64,000 bases of DNA from Poa pratensis (lineage: Eukaryota > Streptophyta > Magnoliopsida > Poales > Poaceae). Every line of letters begins with the position of its first letter. The first letter of the stretch is position 1. The notes under the pieces were generated by a model that worked only from the letters and a program-made list of their open reading frames with translations, did not search any database and was not told where the DNA came from. Location: positions 25,642,058 through 25,706,057 of the forward strand of contig CAMZMU010000071.1 in NCBI GenBank assembly GCA_947311845.1. The letters run 5' to 3'. Below, piece after piece: positions 31,813 to 42,909 of the stretch. The translations under genes and the position numbers were made by a program.

Positions 31813-33213
31813 ACCTAACCCTTAGCTCTCCATGTCGCTCCTCTCCGGGTGGCATGGGCGAAGCCCTAAATTGACGCGCTAGCCACCCCTCCCGACCTTC
31901 CCCTCCCCTCGTTGGCGTTGGCAGGCGCTGCGGGCAAAGCCTGGGCAGAGGACCTCTCCTCTCTCGCGCGAAGGCGTCAAGGACGGTGGTGCTCATTAAG
32001 GCGGTGGGGTGGCTTTCCCTCTCTTTGATCGAAGGACTTGTTTGTGAATTGGTAGTAGGGATGAGCATGCGTGGTGACCGGAGAAGCTCCGCTGGTGGCA
32101 GCGACAACCCCAATCCTGGCCAATTCTAGCTATCGTGGCCATGGATCTAGCGTTTTTGGGAGGCTGTAACCGTGGTGGTCGGTCGACACCACATATCTCC
32201 TCTGTGGTATGCCCGATGGGGAGCAATTGATGTCGGTTAGCCGTGTGGGCGGTGATGATCATAGTTCCCACCTTCGTGGGCGACAAGCTCGTCTCCTTCC
32301 GCGGCGGTTGTTCAAGCTTGTAGCTCGTCAGCTCGTCTTTGTCCTAGCAGGGTCATTACCACTTGCCGGGGTGAAACCCCGCTTGGCGATCTTGGTCGGG
32401 TGCGGCCTCCTACTTGAAGGTGTGGTCATGGCCTGACTGTGTCTTCTCCTTCTCGGGTGTCAGGGGAAACCCTGGCTTATCGGAACAGACAGCCAGCGGC
32501 AACTCACGACGTCGTTCCCTTCATGGAGACGCTGCCTTGGCCTCAGGGGAGTCCTCATGTGGTAGGCGGAGTTGTCGACCTCTTCGGTTCACAGTGACGC
32601 TTCGTGGTGATGCGTTGCTGGTGTTGGCTGCTGCCCAGGAGGTAAACTCTTGAGGTGCAATGTACGTCAAAAATAACTTCTAGTCAATGTCATTCTAAAG
32701 TTTGGTTGGATCCTTCCATCCACTCGCTGACTCTTTCTAGCCGTATGAGAGAGAGGGTGCGTTGATCTAGACATCCTTGGATTCCCAGCCGTGCCATGGT
32801 GGTGTTCAAGTTTTGTTGTGACGTAGTCCTGGAGCTCTGGAGAACTTTTTGTAATTCGGTGTTTGTGGGTTGTGTTGTGAATCGTTTGGTGTTGTCTTGA
32901 GTGAGCGTCAAGTTTTCGCCATTCCATGGCATTGCACGGGTCGTCTTGGCATTTCTTTTTCTATGAAAGGATAAGTCTCTTACGGCGTATTCTACAAAAA
33001 GTAGTGATGGCTAGGGTCGCCCGACTCCACAACTACAACGTAATCGTTATATGGTGTCTTTATACGCCGAGATCCATGCTTAAAACCCGTGGAAAATGTA
33101 TAGACAGTGCTTACAAAATCCCTAGGGATCGTTCTCTATTTTTGATCCTCTAGGGTCTTATCTGCAACATTTTGAACACACCTGTTTATTCCTGCTCTGT
33201 CTTTTAGTTTCTA
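31813..33213 (+). other. Probable retroelement-derived DNA, no gene
   Basis: GC-rich sequence (31813-32650) with style and motifs of grass LINE untranslated regions (repeated GGTGGCGG-like and GTGTCGG-like words), then AT-rich DNA to the Helitron. No domain-bearing frame was found. Confidence 0.35.
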
Positions 33214-33741
33214 CTAGTTAAATTTTGCGCGGCGTCACGCCACGGCCTTGCTGAGAATAATTTGTGGTAATTTGTGTTTTTTTAATTGTGTTATATATTT
33301 GTAAGGAAAGACAATAGTTAAAATGTGTATAATGCAGTTAGCGCAAATTCAATTTGAAATCATTCCGTAATTAGAGCGAACAAATTTGTATTTTCTTGAA
33401 ATATTCATCTAATCAAGCATTTTTTTATAGAAATGTGAGCACATAATTAGATAGATTTAAGTTATATTGCTTGTAAATATGTTCGCTAAATTGAAATGAT
33501 GAAATATAGTTCCATCTTGCCCTAATTTTCTTATTTACCACCATATTTAGTGGAAATATGTAATGGTTATGTCTAAATATTATGTTTGTATTTCGCCGTA
33601 AATTTGTAATTTAGATCCTTGTTTAGAGGAGATGTATTGTATTAGCAACTATTAAATTCAATTCATCTTTGGAGGAAAAGAATTTGAGATTTCCTGAAAT
33701 GTGCATGTAATAAAGTGTTATTTAAATTGAAGTGCATATTT

Positions 33742-34872
33742 AAAGAGATTTAAGTTTACTTTAAGCATTTAGTAAATTGAATCGCATAATTAGAGCGAGT
33801 TTAGGTATATTATTTGTAAATGTTAACCTAGTCGGTTTGGTATGATATGTTTGTGTCTTATATTACATATTAAATTTAACTCAATAATCGGAGGGAATTT
33901 TAATTGAACCCAATATTTGGAGGGAATACATTGCTTGAGCATTTTTTGAATTCAATTTTAAACTCATACTTGGAGGGAATACATTGTTTGAGCATTTTGT
34001 GAATTCAATTTTAAACTCATAATATGAGGAAATGAATTTGCATTTTTTTCCAAATAATCATCTAAGCAAGCATTTTTTTTTGAAGTGTAACCACAGAATT
34101 AGAGGAATCTAAGTTATATTCCCTTCAAATATGTTAGCTAAATCGAAATGGTGAAATATAGTTCCATTTTGCTATAATTTTCTTATTTAGCACTATAATA
34201 AGACGGAATATATTATGGTTATGTCGAATTGTTGACTATTTTTAGCATTTATTAAATTTGTATGCGTAATTGGAGAGAGTTCAGTTAAATTATCTCTAAA
34301 TATTATTCTATTTAAAATGTTGCATTAAGTTAGTCTTTTGCTTTAAAATTTTAATGTAACTCCGTAATCAGATGAAATACATTAAGTGAGCATTCAAGAA
34401 ATGCAATCCGTAATTAGAGGAATTGAATTTGGATTGTTTCCAATTTAAGTTATATTGTTTGCAAATATGTTAGCTAAATTGAAATGATGAAATATAGTTC
34501 CATCTTGCCATAATTTTCTTATTTACCACCATATTTAGTGGAAATATATAATGGTAAGTTCATATTTAAAGAGATTTAAGTTTACTTTAAGCATTTAGTA
34601 AATTGAATTGCATAATTGGATCGAGTTTAGGTATATTATTTGTAAATGTTAACCTAGTCGGTTTGGTATGATATGTTTGTGTCTTATCTTACATATTAAA
34701 TTTAACTCAATAATCGGAGGGAATTTTAATTAAACCCAATATTCGGAGGAAATACATTGCTTGAGCATTTTTTGAATTCAATTTTAAACTCATACTTGGA
34801 GGGAATACATTGTTTGAGCATTTTGTTAATTCAATTTTAAACTCATAATCTGAGGAAATGAATTTGCATTTT
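33742..34872. repeat. Segmental direct duplication inside Helitron copy 2
   Basis: About 310 bp starting at 33742 recurs at 34558 with few differences (shared blocks AACCTAGTCGGTTTGGTATG and AACTCAATAATCGGAGGGAA). The offset is about 820 bp. A further partial copy of the block starting near 33490 lies at 34478. Confidence 0.8.
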
Positions 34873-34873
34873 T

Positions 34874-34895
34874 GGCGCGTCGTCACGCCGCGCGG
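34874..34895 (-). repeat. Internal Helitron 3' hairpin
   Basis: GGCGCGTCGTCACGCCGCGC forms a GCGCG/CGCGC stem and matches the terminal hairpin consensus. No CTAG adjoins it, so it is an inactive or bypassed terminus. Confidence 0.6.
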
Positions 34896-36224
34896 TTGGT
34901 GAATATTTTTGTGAATATGATTTGTTTTTTTATTTTGGTTACCTAATATATTTTGTGAATAGAATTGCTGTCGTTGTTTGTGTGATGCATTCATTTTTTG
35001 CACAAATATTACAAATTAAGAAGCTATTGCGAGAGCGAACCAATCGTTTTCGTTTTACTTGTTTTGAATTATTTTCATGGTTGTAAAATGGTTAGATTTG
35101 CAAGGCAAATTAAATTTTGAAATATTCAAATTTGTATGACGCGTAGTTGTGTTAAAATTCAAATTGGGTGGAATTTGTCGTTTAGGGTATTTGTAGGTTC
35201 TTAGTGGCTTGGAATGTTGAAATATGCATGTGTTTTGGAATAAATATTTAATTTAATTACATAAATTGGAATGGGCAAATATGTCTGTAATTTGTCGGAA
35301 ATATCTATTTTGACTCCATAATCTGAGTGAATGAATCGTATGAGAATTCGGTAAGTTCGATCTATAATTAGAGGGTGTATTTTAAATTGCTGAAACTTAA
35401 AAATCAAATTAGATTGAACGTTTTTTTATTTATGGAAATTGTTGAAGGAAAAGGGCACCACTTGTCAGAAACCTAACTTTTTTTAAAAATGTTTTAGAAA
35501 AGGGTGAAATTCATGTTAATTTGTTTGACGCGGTTAAATATTTATCGGATGGAAATTATCGCGATTTTTTTCCTTTTTGAATTGACGGTGGGTAATATTG
35601 TTTGGAAATACAATATTGGCATTTATTAGGTCGCGTGGATAGTTTGTTTTTTGTTTTGGAATTTGGAAATTCATCTATTTTTTAAGTTCTGCACAATGGT
35701 ATGTGTTTTTTAAATTAGAAGGTGAAAATGGCAACATTTTGAAATTGTTTAAGTATGGAAATAATCGGAATTTAAAAAAAATCGTTTTAAAAATGGTTGG
35801 ATTATAGAGATTGCTCAAATTTTGAAATTGCTGTAATTGGAAAATTTACGGTTTAAAAAACGTTTAGATTTTAAAAATTGTTGGAAGTGGGAAACGCACA
35901 TTTCACGTTCATTAAATAATCGGGCCTCGAATAGTTTAATTTTTTTTGTAGTCTTAAATTTCAAATTTGGATTTAAATGGTCTAACATGTTTGTGTTTTT
36001 TGCACGAACTTATCCAAATATTGGTCGATAGGAAAATTCAAGCTTTTTTATTTGTTGTTGTAAACATTTTTTTTATAATCATTTGGATGGACACAAAAAT
36101 TACAAAAGTTTTTCTAAAAAAAACAGGAAAAGGAAAACAGGGAAAAAAAAGGCCGAGCCAGCTGCGGAGCAGCCAGCCCAGCCCAAAACGCGGCCCAGCA
36201 GGCCAGCCCAGGCCCGCTAGGACG

Positions 36225-36614
36225 TCACGCTGACGTCACCAGCGGCCGGGCTCTGCCGCGACGGCGACGGCGGCGTCGAACCACGGCGTTCTGGGTTGCG
36301 CGTGCGTGGGCGGCGAATGCGCCTGGTCGCGGGGCGCCCGAAGCTGGCGGCGTCGCCTCTTCTGCGTCGCCGGAGCGGCCGCGGCGGAGGGACAGCGGCA
36401 CGGCGGGGACGATTCCGCCGCCGGGGCGGCGTTTCGGCACACGAAAGACGGCGAGGAGGGAGACGCGGCGACGACGGAGCCCGCAGTGGCCGTCGATCTG
36501 ACCGGGGAGGCCTGGAGCGGCGGGGGGGGAGCGCGTCGGCGTCGCCGGCGAGGTCGCGGCCGCGCGCGAGAGAGGAGAGAGGGAGGGGGGTTCTGCGTGG
36601 TTTTTTTGTGGCAA
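36225..36614 (-). other. GC-rich block with conserved frame, Helitron copy 2
   Basis: A 129-codon frame on the Helitron sense strand, starting 247 nt from its 5' end. It shares IDGH-GLRR and FRVPKRR segments with the copy-1 frame at 5839-6507. Function unknown; it may simply reflect shared GC-rich ancestry. Confidence 0.35.
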
Positions 36615-36861
36615 GGTCCCTCAGGTTTCGTCTATTTGCGATTAGGTCCATTTACTCGCGATTTTGTGGACTGCGGAGCACTGACTGGATTTGTGAGGGG
36701 CTTATTTGCAAAACCGTCAAGGTTGTGTTGCGTGGATCGTTGGATCGCCAGGCGACGGCGCGGATGGAGGCACTGTTCAACACTGTCCATATGAACAATG
36801 ATGAACAGTAGCCGGATCGCTGCGAGCTCGCGATTTCGGCCAGCTTTTATATAGTTAGTAA

Positions 36862-37184
36862 TGTGTGTTGCTCAATTTAATTTGAATTTCAATTAATAAA
36901 ATATGTGTTTGCTCTAAAAAAAACATGTCGTGGAAAGCAAACCGCGGTTTTTTTTTATTGGATAGCCGCCCGCCTCCTTCGGCGCTGACACGTTGGCCCT
37001 TGTACACAGTATATATATTTTTTAAGAAAACATTTATATCCGCTTCCATCAGTCCACAAGTCGTTGCTTTGGTAAAAATACATCACCGATGCCATATCTG
37101 ACGGTTGCAGCTCAACAAAACGTATAAGCCGTGCATCCACGGCAACTTCTGCCCAACACGTAAACAAACGCACCGTCGTTTCGC
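36862..37184. other. Upstream region of the exonuclease gene
   Basis: AT-rich after the Helitron end, with no gene. The retained host promoter probably lies in the last 150 bp. Confidence 0.4.
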
Positions 37185-37196
37185 TAATATATATAC
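37185..37196 (+). promoter_or_regulatory. TATA box of WRN-like exonuclease gene
   Basis: TAATATATATAC sits 76-87 bp upstream of the start codon at 37272, the expected spacing for a short leader. Confidence 0.55.
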
Positions 37197-37271
37197 GGAG
37201 ACCGACCGCAAGCCCGCGCGACAATCTGAATTTCTGATCTAACCATACGGAACAACAGTTCGAAGACGACG

Positions 37272-37958
37272 ATGGCGACTAGAATCGTGGCGGACTTCGG
37301 CAACGGGCACTACATCGTGGCGTTCGGCGAGGACCACGTCTACACGACCCTGACGTCCTCCGGCGACGTCGTCGACGGGTGGCTGGACGTGATCTACCGC
37401 GTCCACCGCCGCCGCCTCGACCGCCTCGTCGTGGGCGTCGACGTCGAGTGGCGGCCCTCGCTGTCCCGCGGCGTCGCGCCGGGCCCCATCGCGCTGCTGC
37501 AGATCTGCGTCGGCCGCCGCTGCCTCGTCTTCCAGATCCTCCGCGCCGACTACGTCCCGGACTCCCTCTTCGGCTTCTTCGCCGACGGTCGCTTCACCTT
37601 CGTCGGCGCCGGGGTCCGCGGCGACGCGCAGAAGCTCGGCGCTCACTACGGCCTGGAGGTGGCGAACACGGTGGACCTGCGGTATCTCGCCGCGGAGGTG
37701 CTGGGGAAGCCGGAGCTGCGGAGAGCCGGGCTGCAGGGGCTCGTGTGGGAGGTGATGGGCGTGTGGCCGGCGAAGCCGCACCACGTTCGGGTCAGCGCCT
37801 GGGACGCGCCGCGGCTGTCGTGGGAGCAGCTGCAGTACGCCTGCGCCGATGCCTTCACGTCGTTCGAGGTCGGCCGGAGGCTATCTGACGGCGACTACTA
37901 CTATATGGGTGCAATGCCCTCTAGGACTTCTTTTATTAACACGGTAATAGCGCCATGA
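37272..37958 (+). CDS. WRN-like 3'-5' exonuclease domain protein
   Basis: An intronless 228-aa protein consisting almost entirely of a DEDDy-type 3'-5' exonuclease domain. The four acidic residues and tyrosine are present: Asp57 and Glu59 (VGVDVEW), Asp118 (GVRGDAQKLG), Tyr189 and Asp193 (YACADAFTSFEVGRRL). It is therefore likely active on DNA or RNA 3' ends with two metal ions. Similar short plant proteins are usually annotated as Werner syndrome-like exonuclease, but they lack the helicase of human WRN. Exact substrate is unknown. Codon third positions are strongly G/C, as in many intronless grass genes. It begins only 0.4 kb from a Helitron end and is followed by a deleted hAT element. An intact frame, full motif set and TATA box argue for a functional gene. 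Confidence 0.92.
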   Translation: MATRIVADFGNGHYIVAFGEDHVYTTLTSSGDVVDGWLDVIYRVHRRRLDRLVVGVDVEWRPSLSRGVAPGPIALLQICVGRRCLVFQILRADYVPDSLFGFFADGRFTFVGAGVRGDAQKLGAHYGLEVANTVDLRYLAAEVLGKPELRRAGLQGLVWEVMGVWPAKPHHVRVSAWDAPRLSWEQLQYACADAFTSFEVGRRLSDGDYYYMGAMPSRTSFINTVIAP

Positions 37959-38329
37959 GCAGATATACGCAGCTTTCGTTCGATTATTCTTACAGTAGTT
38001 GTTTTGATATTTGACCTACGTCCGTTGCTTCCACCGTGCTCCGGGAATTTGTTTCTTGCGACTTCACACAATCCATGCCTCCATGGGTTTCGTTTCGCCT
38101 ACACAAACCAAATAGATGAACCGTCGAAAAGAGTAAAAGACCCCAGATGCACCATAATTTCCTAGTTTCGGTTATTTCATGTTATAGCTTCATGCCTAAA
38201 ACCCCTAATTTTTTCAAAAATACTAACATTTTTCTGACAACCGGAAATAACATTTTTTTGACAACCGGAAATATTTGGGTATTCTCCTTGTTTGGAATGG
38301 GAGGAGATGAAGAATAAGAAGTCTTTTAA
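37959..38329. other. 3' flank of the exonuclease gene
   Basis: Probable 3' UTR then intergenic DNA. It includes a short direct repeat of ACATTTTT-TGACAACCGGAAATA units at about 38226-38272. Confidence 0.45.
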
Positions 38330-39200
38330 TTGCCGGTCCTGAGATTGCGGAGGCCCAGAGCGAGACTAGAATTTGGGGTAATCTTGATAACAAAGCAAGG
38401 GACACGTTAGTGGAGAAGGGGCCTATTAGTGGAGACGGCCAAAGAGGATCTTATTCGTCCGCGATGGTGTAGGAGATGAATTAAATGCATGCTCATGATC
38501 ACTCACATTGTTATCATCCGCGATGGTGTCTTCATTGTCTTCCAGATTAATATTACTTGGTTCACCCACATGAACCAACGTCAATTCGTCTGGATTTGTT
38601 GAAGTGCTTGTGTTCCTCTTCAAAAAATTGTGAAAAGATCCTCTTTGCGAGTCTATCAATTTCTTTTCTTATTCCCACCTTTTTCTTTCCGCACTCCCAG
38701 ACATAGGCTTCTTCATAGCTGCGCTACAAACAAAACTATAACTAATTACCAATACGAATTAGGGTATAAATAAAACTATAATAGAGAAGGAACATGGCCT
38801 AATAGAGAATTGCGAAAGAGCACGAATAATGTACCTGGCGGCGACGCGTCGCCTTGAGCGATCGGAATATTGAAAACAAGCGATCGGCGGACGAGCGACG
38901 GCGGAAGCAGCTGGCGGCAACAGGGACGGATTCGTTTGGTTTTCGTATCAGACGCGAGCAGGCAACAGCCGACGGCACAGATGCGATCGTATAGGTTTCT
39001 TTACTGCGATCGAATCGTTACATGGCCGTGCGATCTGTGCTCCCGTGCGGCCTGTGCAGCTAAATATGAGCGCAAGGGCCCAATTGCCAGCAGGCCCAGA
39101 TTGCCAAGCATCCAACGCCCCCAAACAGACCTGGGAGGGCCCTCAAAATTTCTGGACCCGGGGCGGCCGCCCCTCTCGCCCCCCGCCAGGACCGGCCCTG
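38330..39200 (-). mobile_element. Internally deleted hAT element
   Basis: The ends carry hAT-type inverted repeats: CAGGACCGGCCCTG at 39187-39200 and GCCGGTCCTGAG near 38332. They are flanked by an 8-bp target duplication (TCTTTTAA at 38322-38329, GCTTTTAA at 39201-39208, 7 of 8 matching). On the minus strand it keeps the 5' leader and first coding part of an autonomous element, then jumps to the 3' end. The transposase core and dimerisation domain are gone. Confidence 0.65.
38426..38712 (-). pseudogene. N-terminal fragment of hAT TTF/MYM-type zinc finger transposase
   Basis: The minus-strand frame starts MKKPMSGSAE, hits an in-frame TAA, and continues IDSQRGSFHNFLKRNTS, the usual N-terminus of plant zinc finger MYM/TTF-type hAT proteins. 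An acidic linker follows, then a stop. All catalytic parts are missing. Confidence 0.6.
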
Positions 39201-39208
39201 GCTTTTAA

Positions 39209-39410
39209 GCACCACAAACATATGCAAACGTCCATCACTCACTAGAGCTATGACCTATCACCTATAGTAGGTATTTTAGACTTTGCACATCAGCGAAGGG
39301 ACGTTGTTAAGCCTTCCATCCAGCCAAAAAAAAAAGTGGCGAAAATCTCATGTTAGCCTTCTTTGGAGAAAACCAAGATAGAAAGGACGAAGAGGAGAAC
39401 AAAGCATGGT
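39209..39410. other. Intergenic DNA
   Basis: No recognisable element or gene. Confidence 0.3.
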
Positions 39411-39884
39411 GCAAGCACCTTACATACATGAAGACCCCTCAAAGAACTACGCCACCCATTCTACAATGCCAGCTCCCAACCAGGGGTCCTTAGCAAGCAC
39501 CATTGGACGGGGCGTGCTCAGCAGCTCCATCTCCGGTGAAGCTCCGATAAGCGTTTCGTCGAAGCCCTCCAAGATGCGCATCAAGACCGCGGTTCGGGCA
39601 TTTTTTCTCGCTTCGCTGGCGGGGACGGTCCAGTGCGCTTAACAGGGCTCTAGTTCCGGGGTTTTCCGGTTCAACCGGCGGTCCGGTCCGATTTTTAAAA
39701 CTAAGCTTACATGAAGACCCCTCAAAGAACTACGCCACACCATTGTACAATACTGGCTGCAAACCAGGTCCGAAAGGACGCAAGCACCGTTGGACGGGTT
39801 GTGCTCGCCAGCTCCATCTCCAGTGAAGATCCGATGAGCGTTTCGTCAAAGCCCTCTAAGATGTGCGTCAAGACAGAGTTCACC
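39411..39884 (+). repeat. Direct duplication of ~175 bp, offset 283 bp
   Basis: 39411-39597 and 39700-39884 share ATGAAGACCCCTCAAAGAAC, CTCCATCTCC-GTGAAG and GCGTTTCGTC-AAGCCCTC, with about 15 percent divergence. The family is unknown. A truncated CCGG-rich hAT MITE (39609-39705) lies between the copies. Confidence 0.7.
39609..39705 (-). mobile_element. Terminal fragment of CCGG-rich hAT MITE
   Basis: In reverse complement it aligns with the left end of the complete element at 57737-58213 (shared GGACGGTCCAGTGC and CCGGTTCAACCGGCGGTCCGG). It lacks the other terminus. Confidence 0.7.
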
Positions 39885-40007
39885 ACATCACATAAGGGGA
39901 GGGCTGGCCAAAATAGAAGCTGAAGTCCCCAAAATACGGCGAAGTGCAAACGGTCGAGTGTGCGATGGACTTTGCGTCACCACTACCCGTTGTCCGCCGC
40001 CCGAGGC

Positions 40008-40164
40008 GAGGAAGATAGATCGACACCGCGGTCACGAGACGAGGAAGATAGACCTTGCGTCACCACTACACCTTGTCCACCGTCTAAGGCGAGGAAGATA
40101 GATCGATACCGCAGTCACGAGACGAGAAGATAGATCGACACCGCGGTCACGAGGACGAGTGATC
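40008..40164 (+). repeat. Irregular minisatellite, ~31-33 bp core
   Basis: GA(G)GAAGATAGATCGACACCG and CGGTCACGAGAC-type units recur at about 40008, 40092 and 40123 with small differences. Confidence 0.65.
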
Positions 40165-40355
40165 TGATGACCCAAGCCCAGTGCCTTGATCTCATGAAGG
40201 GGAAGATGCACACAACTCCACACGATTCAATCGTCGGATCTAGCGTCCCACGTGCCGTTGAAGCCCTAGAAGAAGCCAGAGGAAGCTTTATTTAGCGCTT
40301 TAGCAGCTATCACCGCCGCTAGATAGGTCAAAGTAACGGATGCAACGGATCTACC

Positions 40356-41224
40356 TAAGGGCACCTCCAACGGGCTGGCGCATACGAATCAGCCCTGTCC
40401 GTTTTTGTCCGGCCGGACAAAAGAGTGGTTCCAACGGCCCAGCGCATACGGACATATTGCTGGCGGACTGTCCGTTGTGGATCAAAGTTGGCCCAAGTTT
40501 GGTCCGGATTTAGGGCAAGCGCGGACAAAAGATGATGTCCGGCTGTCCGCTTTGTCCTCCTCCCGTGTCCGGTCTGGCCCAGCTGCCAGCGAAACAAACA
40601 CCCAACTTTTCTCTCTTTTGTTTTCCTCTTTCTTCTCCACCCGTGCCCCCCGCTCCTCCCGATGCAGGAGCTCGCCGTCCGGCGCAGCCGCTGGCTCCGT
40701 CCAGGAGCTCCCTCCGGCGTGCCGCCCTCCTTCTCCCGGCGTGCCTAGTTCGCGCCCACCGACCGGCCGGCCTCCTCTGTTTCCCGGTGATGCCTCTCTT
40801 TCTCTCATCTGGTGAAGTAGTACTGCTCTACAAGAGATGGCCGTGGCGATGCTCGGCGGCGACCGTGGCGCTGCTCAGCAGCGCGGCTCCGCACGCACGG
40901 ACCCCGCGAGATGGCCGTCGCGCTGCTCGGAGCTGGCCTCCCTCCTTCTCGCGCTGGCTTGCCGGTCGCCGACGTGCCACCAAGTAGTACTAGTAGAGAC
41001 CAATCAATTTCAGCTGATCGATGTGAAGATGATCCAGAGCGCCCGTGGTGTGCTAGCTGAAATAGAGAAAGAAGAAAAAAAAAGACATGTCCGGGAAAAT
41101 ATGCGGTGCGCCGTTGGGGGCAGTGTCCACCTCAAATGGACAAAGCTCATTTTTGTGTCCGCAGACCGTACCAAACGGACATATTTACGTGTTCGTTTGC
41201 GCCAGCCAGTTGGAGATGCCCTAA
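40356..41224. mobile_element. PIF/Harbinger-type non-autonomous element
   Basis: 863-bp element (40359-41221) with imperfect inverted repeats GGGCACCTCCAACGGGCTGG and (reverse complement of the right end) GGGCATCTCCAACTGGCTGG, flanked by TAA target duplications (40356-40358, 41222-41224). The TAA target and GGG terminus fit PIF/Harbinger. The central 40590-40980 portion is GC/CT-rich and unlike the AT-rich core of most Tourist MITEs. No transposase. Confidence 0.78.
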
Positions 41225-41559
41225 CAGCTCCAAGAGCAGCATACCATCACAGCCAGACAAAGCGCCAAATTCCAGTAGCCCTGAGCCTAGAGCCCGGCCA
41301 CGCCTAAACGCAAAATCTATTTCCTAACCGGGCACTCGTCCGTCCTTACACGGTGCTCCACCGAGCGCTTCGTCTGATCGAGATCGTGCGGTGGGGAGCG
41401 ACTCGTGCGTGTGTCCGCTTCCGGACAAAAGGCACCGACCGTTCAAACTCGGTAGAAGTGCCGTTCCCCTTCCTCTCACCTCTCGCCGCGAGGCGGAGCT
41501 CTTCTCTCCCTCAGCTCGCGTTCCAAATCTTCCCCGTCGCCGGCGATTCCCGGCGCCGC

Positions 41560-42909
41560 TGGCCACCAAATACCGGAGGGATCCCCGTGACGAGCTCCTC
41601 CATCTACTGGGGTGCTCGATTTGGTGGTTGGGAACAGGGTAGTGGATCCCGACCCCGTCTTCTCCTCCGCGCCCGCCGCGAAATCGAGCTCCGTCGGCGA
41701 CGATTTCCGCCGGAGCTGACTTCTACATACCGGAGGGAAGAGCGCTTGGAGCTTCTTCATCGACTGCTCGCGGTCGATTTGGTTGTGTGGGAGCAGCGGA
41801 GTTGATTCGTTGGCTTCTTCTACTCGGGCTCGCCTCGGAGTCGCGCACCGGTGGATTTCGTTCGATTCAACCACGTCGAGTTGAATCCCCTTAGTTCTCC
41901 TACAGGTGATTCAAGCTAGAACCCTAAGTACTGCTAGTTTTTGTCTCTGGTGTTGAGGTTTTTGGGGATTTTTTGCGATTTCATTTCTGGCTTCTAATCC
42001 GTAGTATATGTGTACTGGTTTACAGGTTGTGTGCATAAGCGCTGTGAGATTTTTGTGACTGCTGAGTCCGGATCTACAGGTACATCTCCTTCATCTAAGC
42101 AGTTGCAAACCGTGTGGATTTGTAGTATCATATATGTAGTTTTGCCCTACAAAATACACGACTAGTAACCTAGTTACATGTTGTTTTATGTGTTCTACAC
42201 CATTTTGGCGTGTTGTTCATTGTGATGTAGTTATCTAGGACATGAGGAACATCAACTTTGTGCAGTTCCAGAACTAGTTATCTAGGACCTTGAATTTTTT
42301 TTACGACTAGTCTAGATGTTTCGATGTGTATTACATGTAGTTTCCTACAGATTTTTTTCAAGGGGTTACTTGAACTATGTGCCTGATTTTTTTGGTGGTG
42401 TGGTTGTTTAGGAGAGTAACCACAGTTTTGGTTGCTTTTGCATTTTGGGTAGCATGTATGATATATCAGACTTAGCTATCATGTAAGTTTTACACTGTCA
42501 GATATGATGTAGCTAATCGAATTCTCGATGTACTTTTCTATATTCAGACGCGTCCTTATGTATTTATATTTTAGCTTTTCCACTCATTAACTCTGATGTA
42601 ATTTTCTAGGTGTATAAAGCACATGTATATGTATACAGCTTACATGTAGTTTGCCGTGTCGATTCATTTGTTTAACATATCATGTAAATGTATGTTTTAA
42701 ATTAAAGAAGCTAATGGAAAGCACTATCATAACATTTTTTGATTTTTTCTCTTGAATATGTAGGATGTATACTCCATGTCATGCTCCATTTTTTTTATTT
42801 TACTTGCTGCATGTTTTTTTTGTTAATGAATCCATAAGCATTTGGAAAAGGTAGTTTCGGTAACATGCTTTATCTTTTTTCAGTTCAGTAGGGAATCCGG
42901 CAGACCTAT
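41560..42909 (+). other. 5' leader and introns of ULP1-like gene
   Basis: GC-rich start (with a diverged duplication beginning ATACCGGAGGGA near 41569 and 41727), then AT-rich DNA. Likely noncoding exon edges are the CAG-type borders near 41905, 42026-42080 and 42882. No coding frame before 42910. Confidence 0.4.

Larger units (their letters stand above)
33214..36861 (-). mobile_element. Non-autonomous Helitron, copy 2
   Basis: Same family as 3323-6742. The minus-strand 3' end is CTAG (33217-33214) next to a host A, with a GC-rich palindrome before it (33226-33243). The 5' end aligns with copy 1 (ACTAACTATATAAAAGC), but TC has mutated to TT. A GC-rich block at about 36150-36590 aligns with that of copy 1. 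The AT-rich body contains a segmental duplication (33742-34050 against 34558-34872) and a second hairpin-type 3' end at 34874-34895. No helicase gene is present. Confidence 0.78.
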
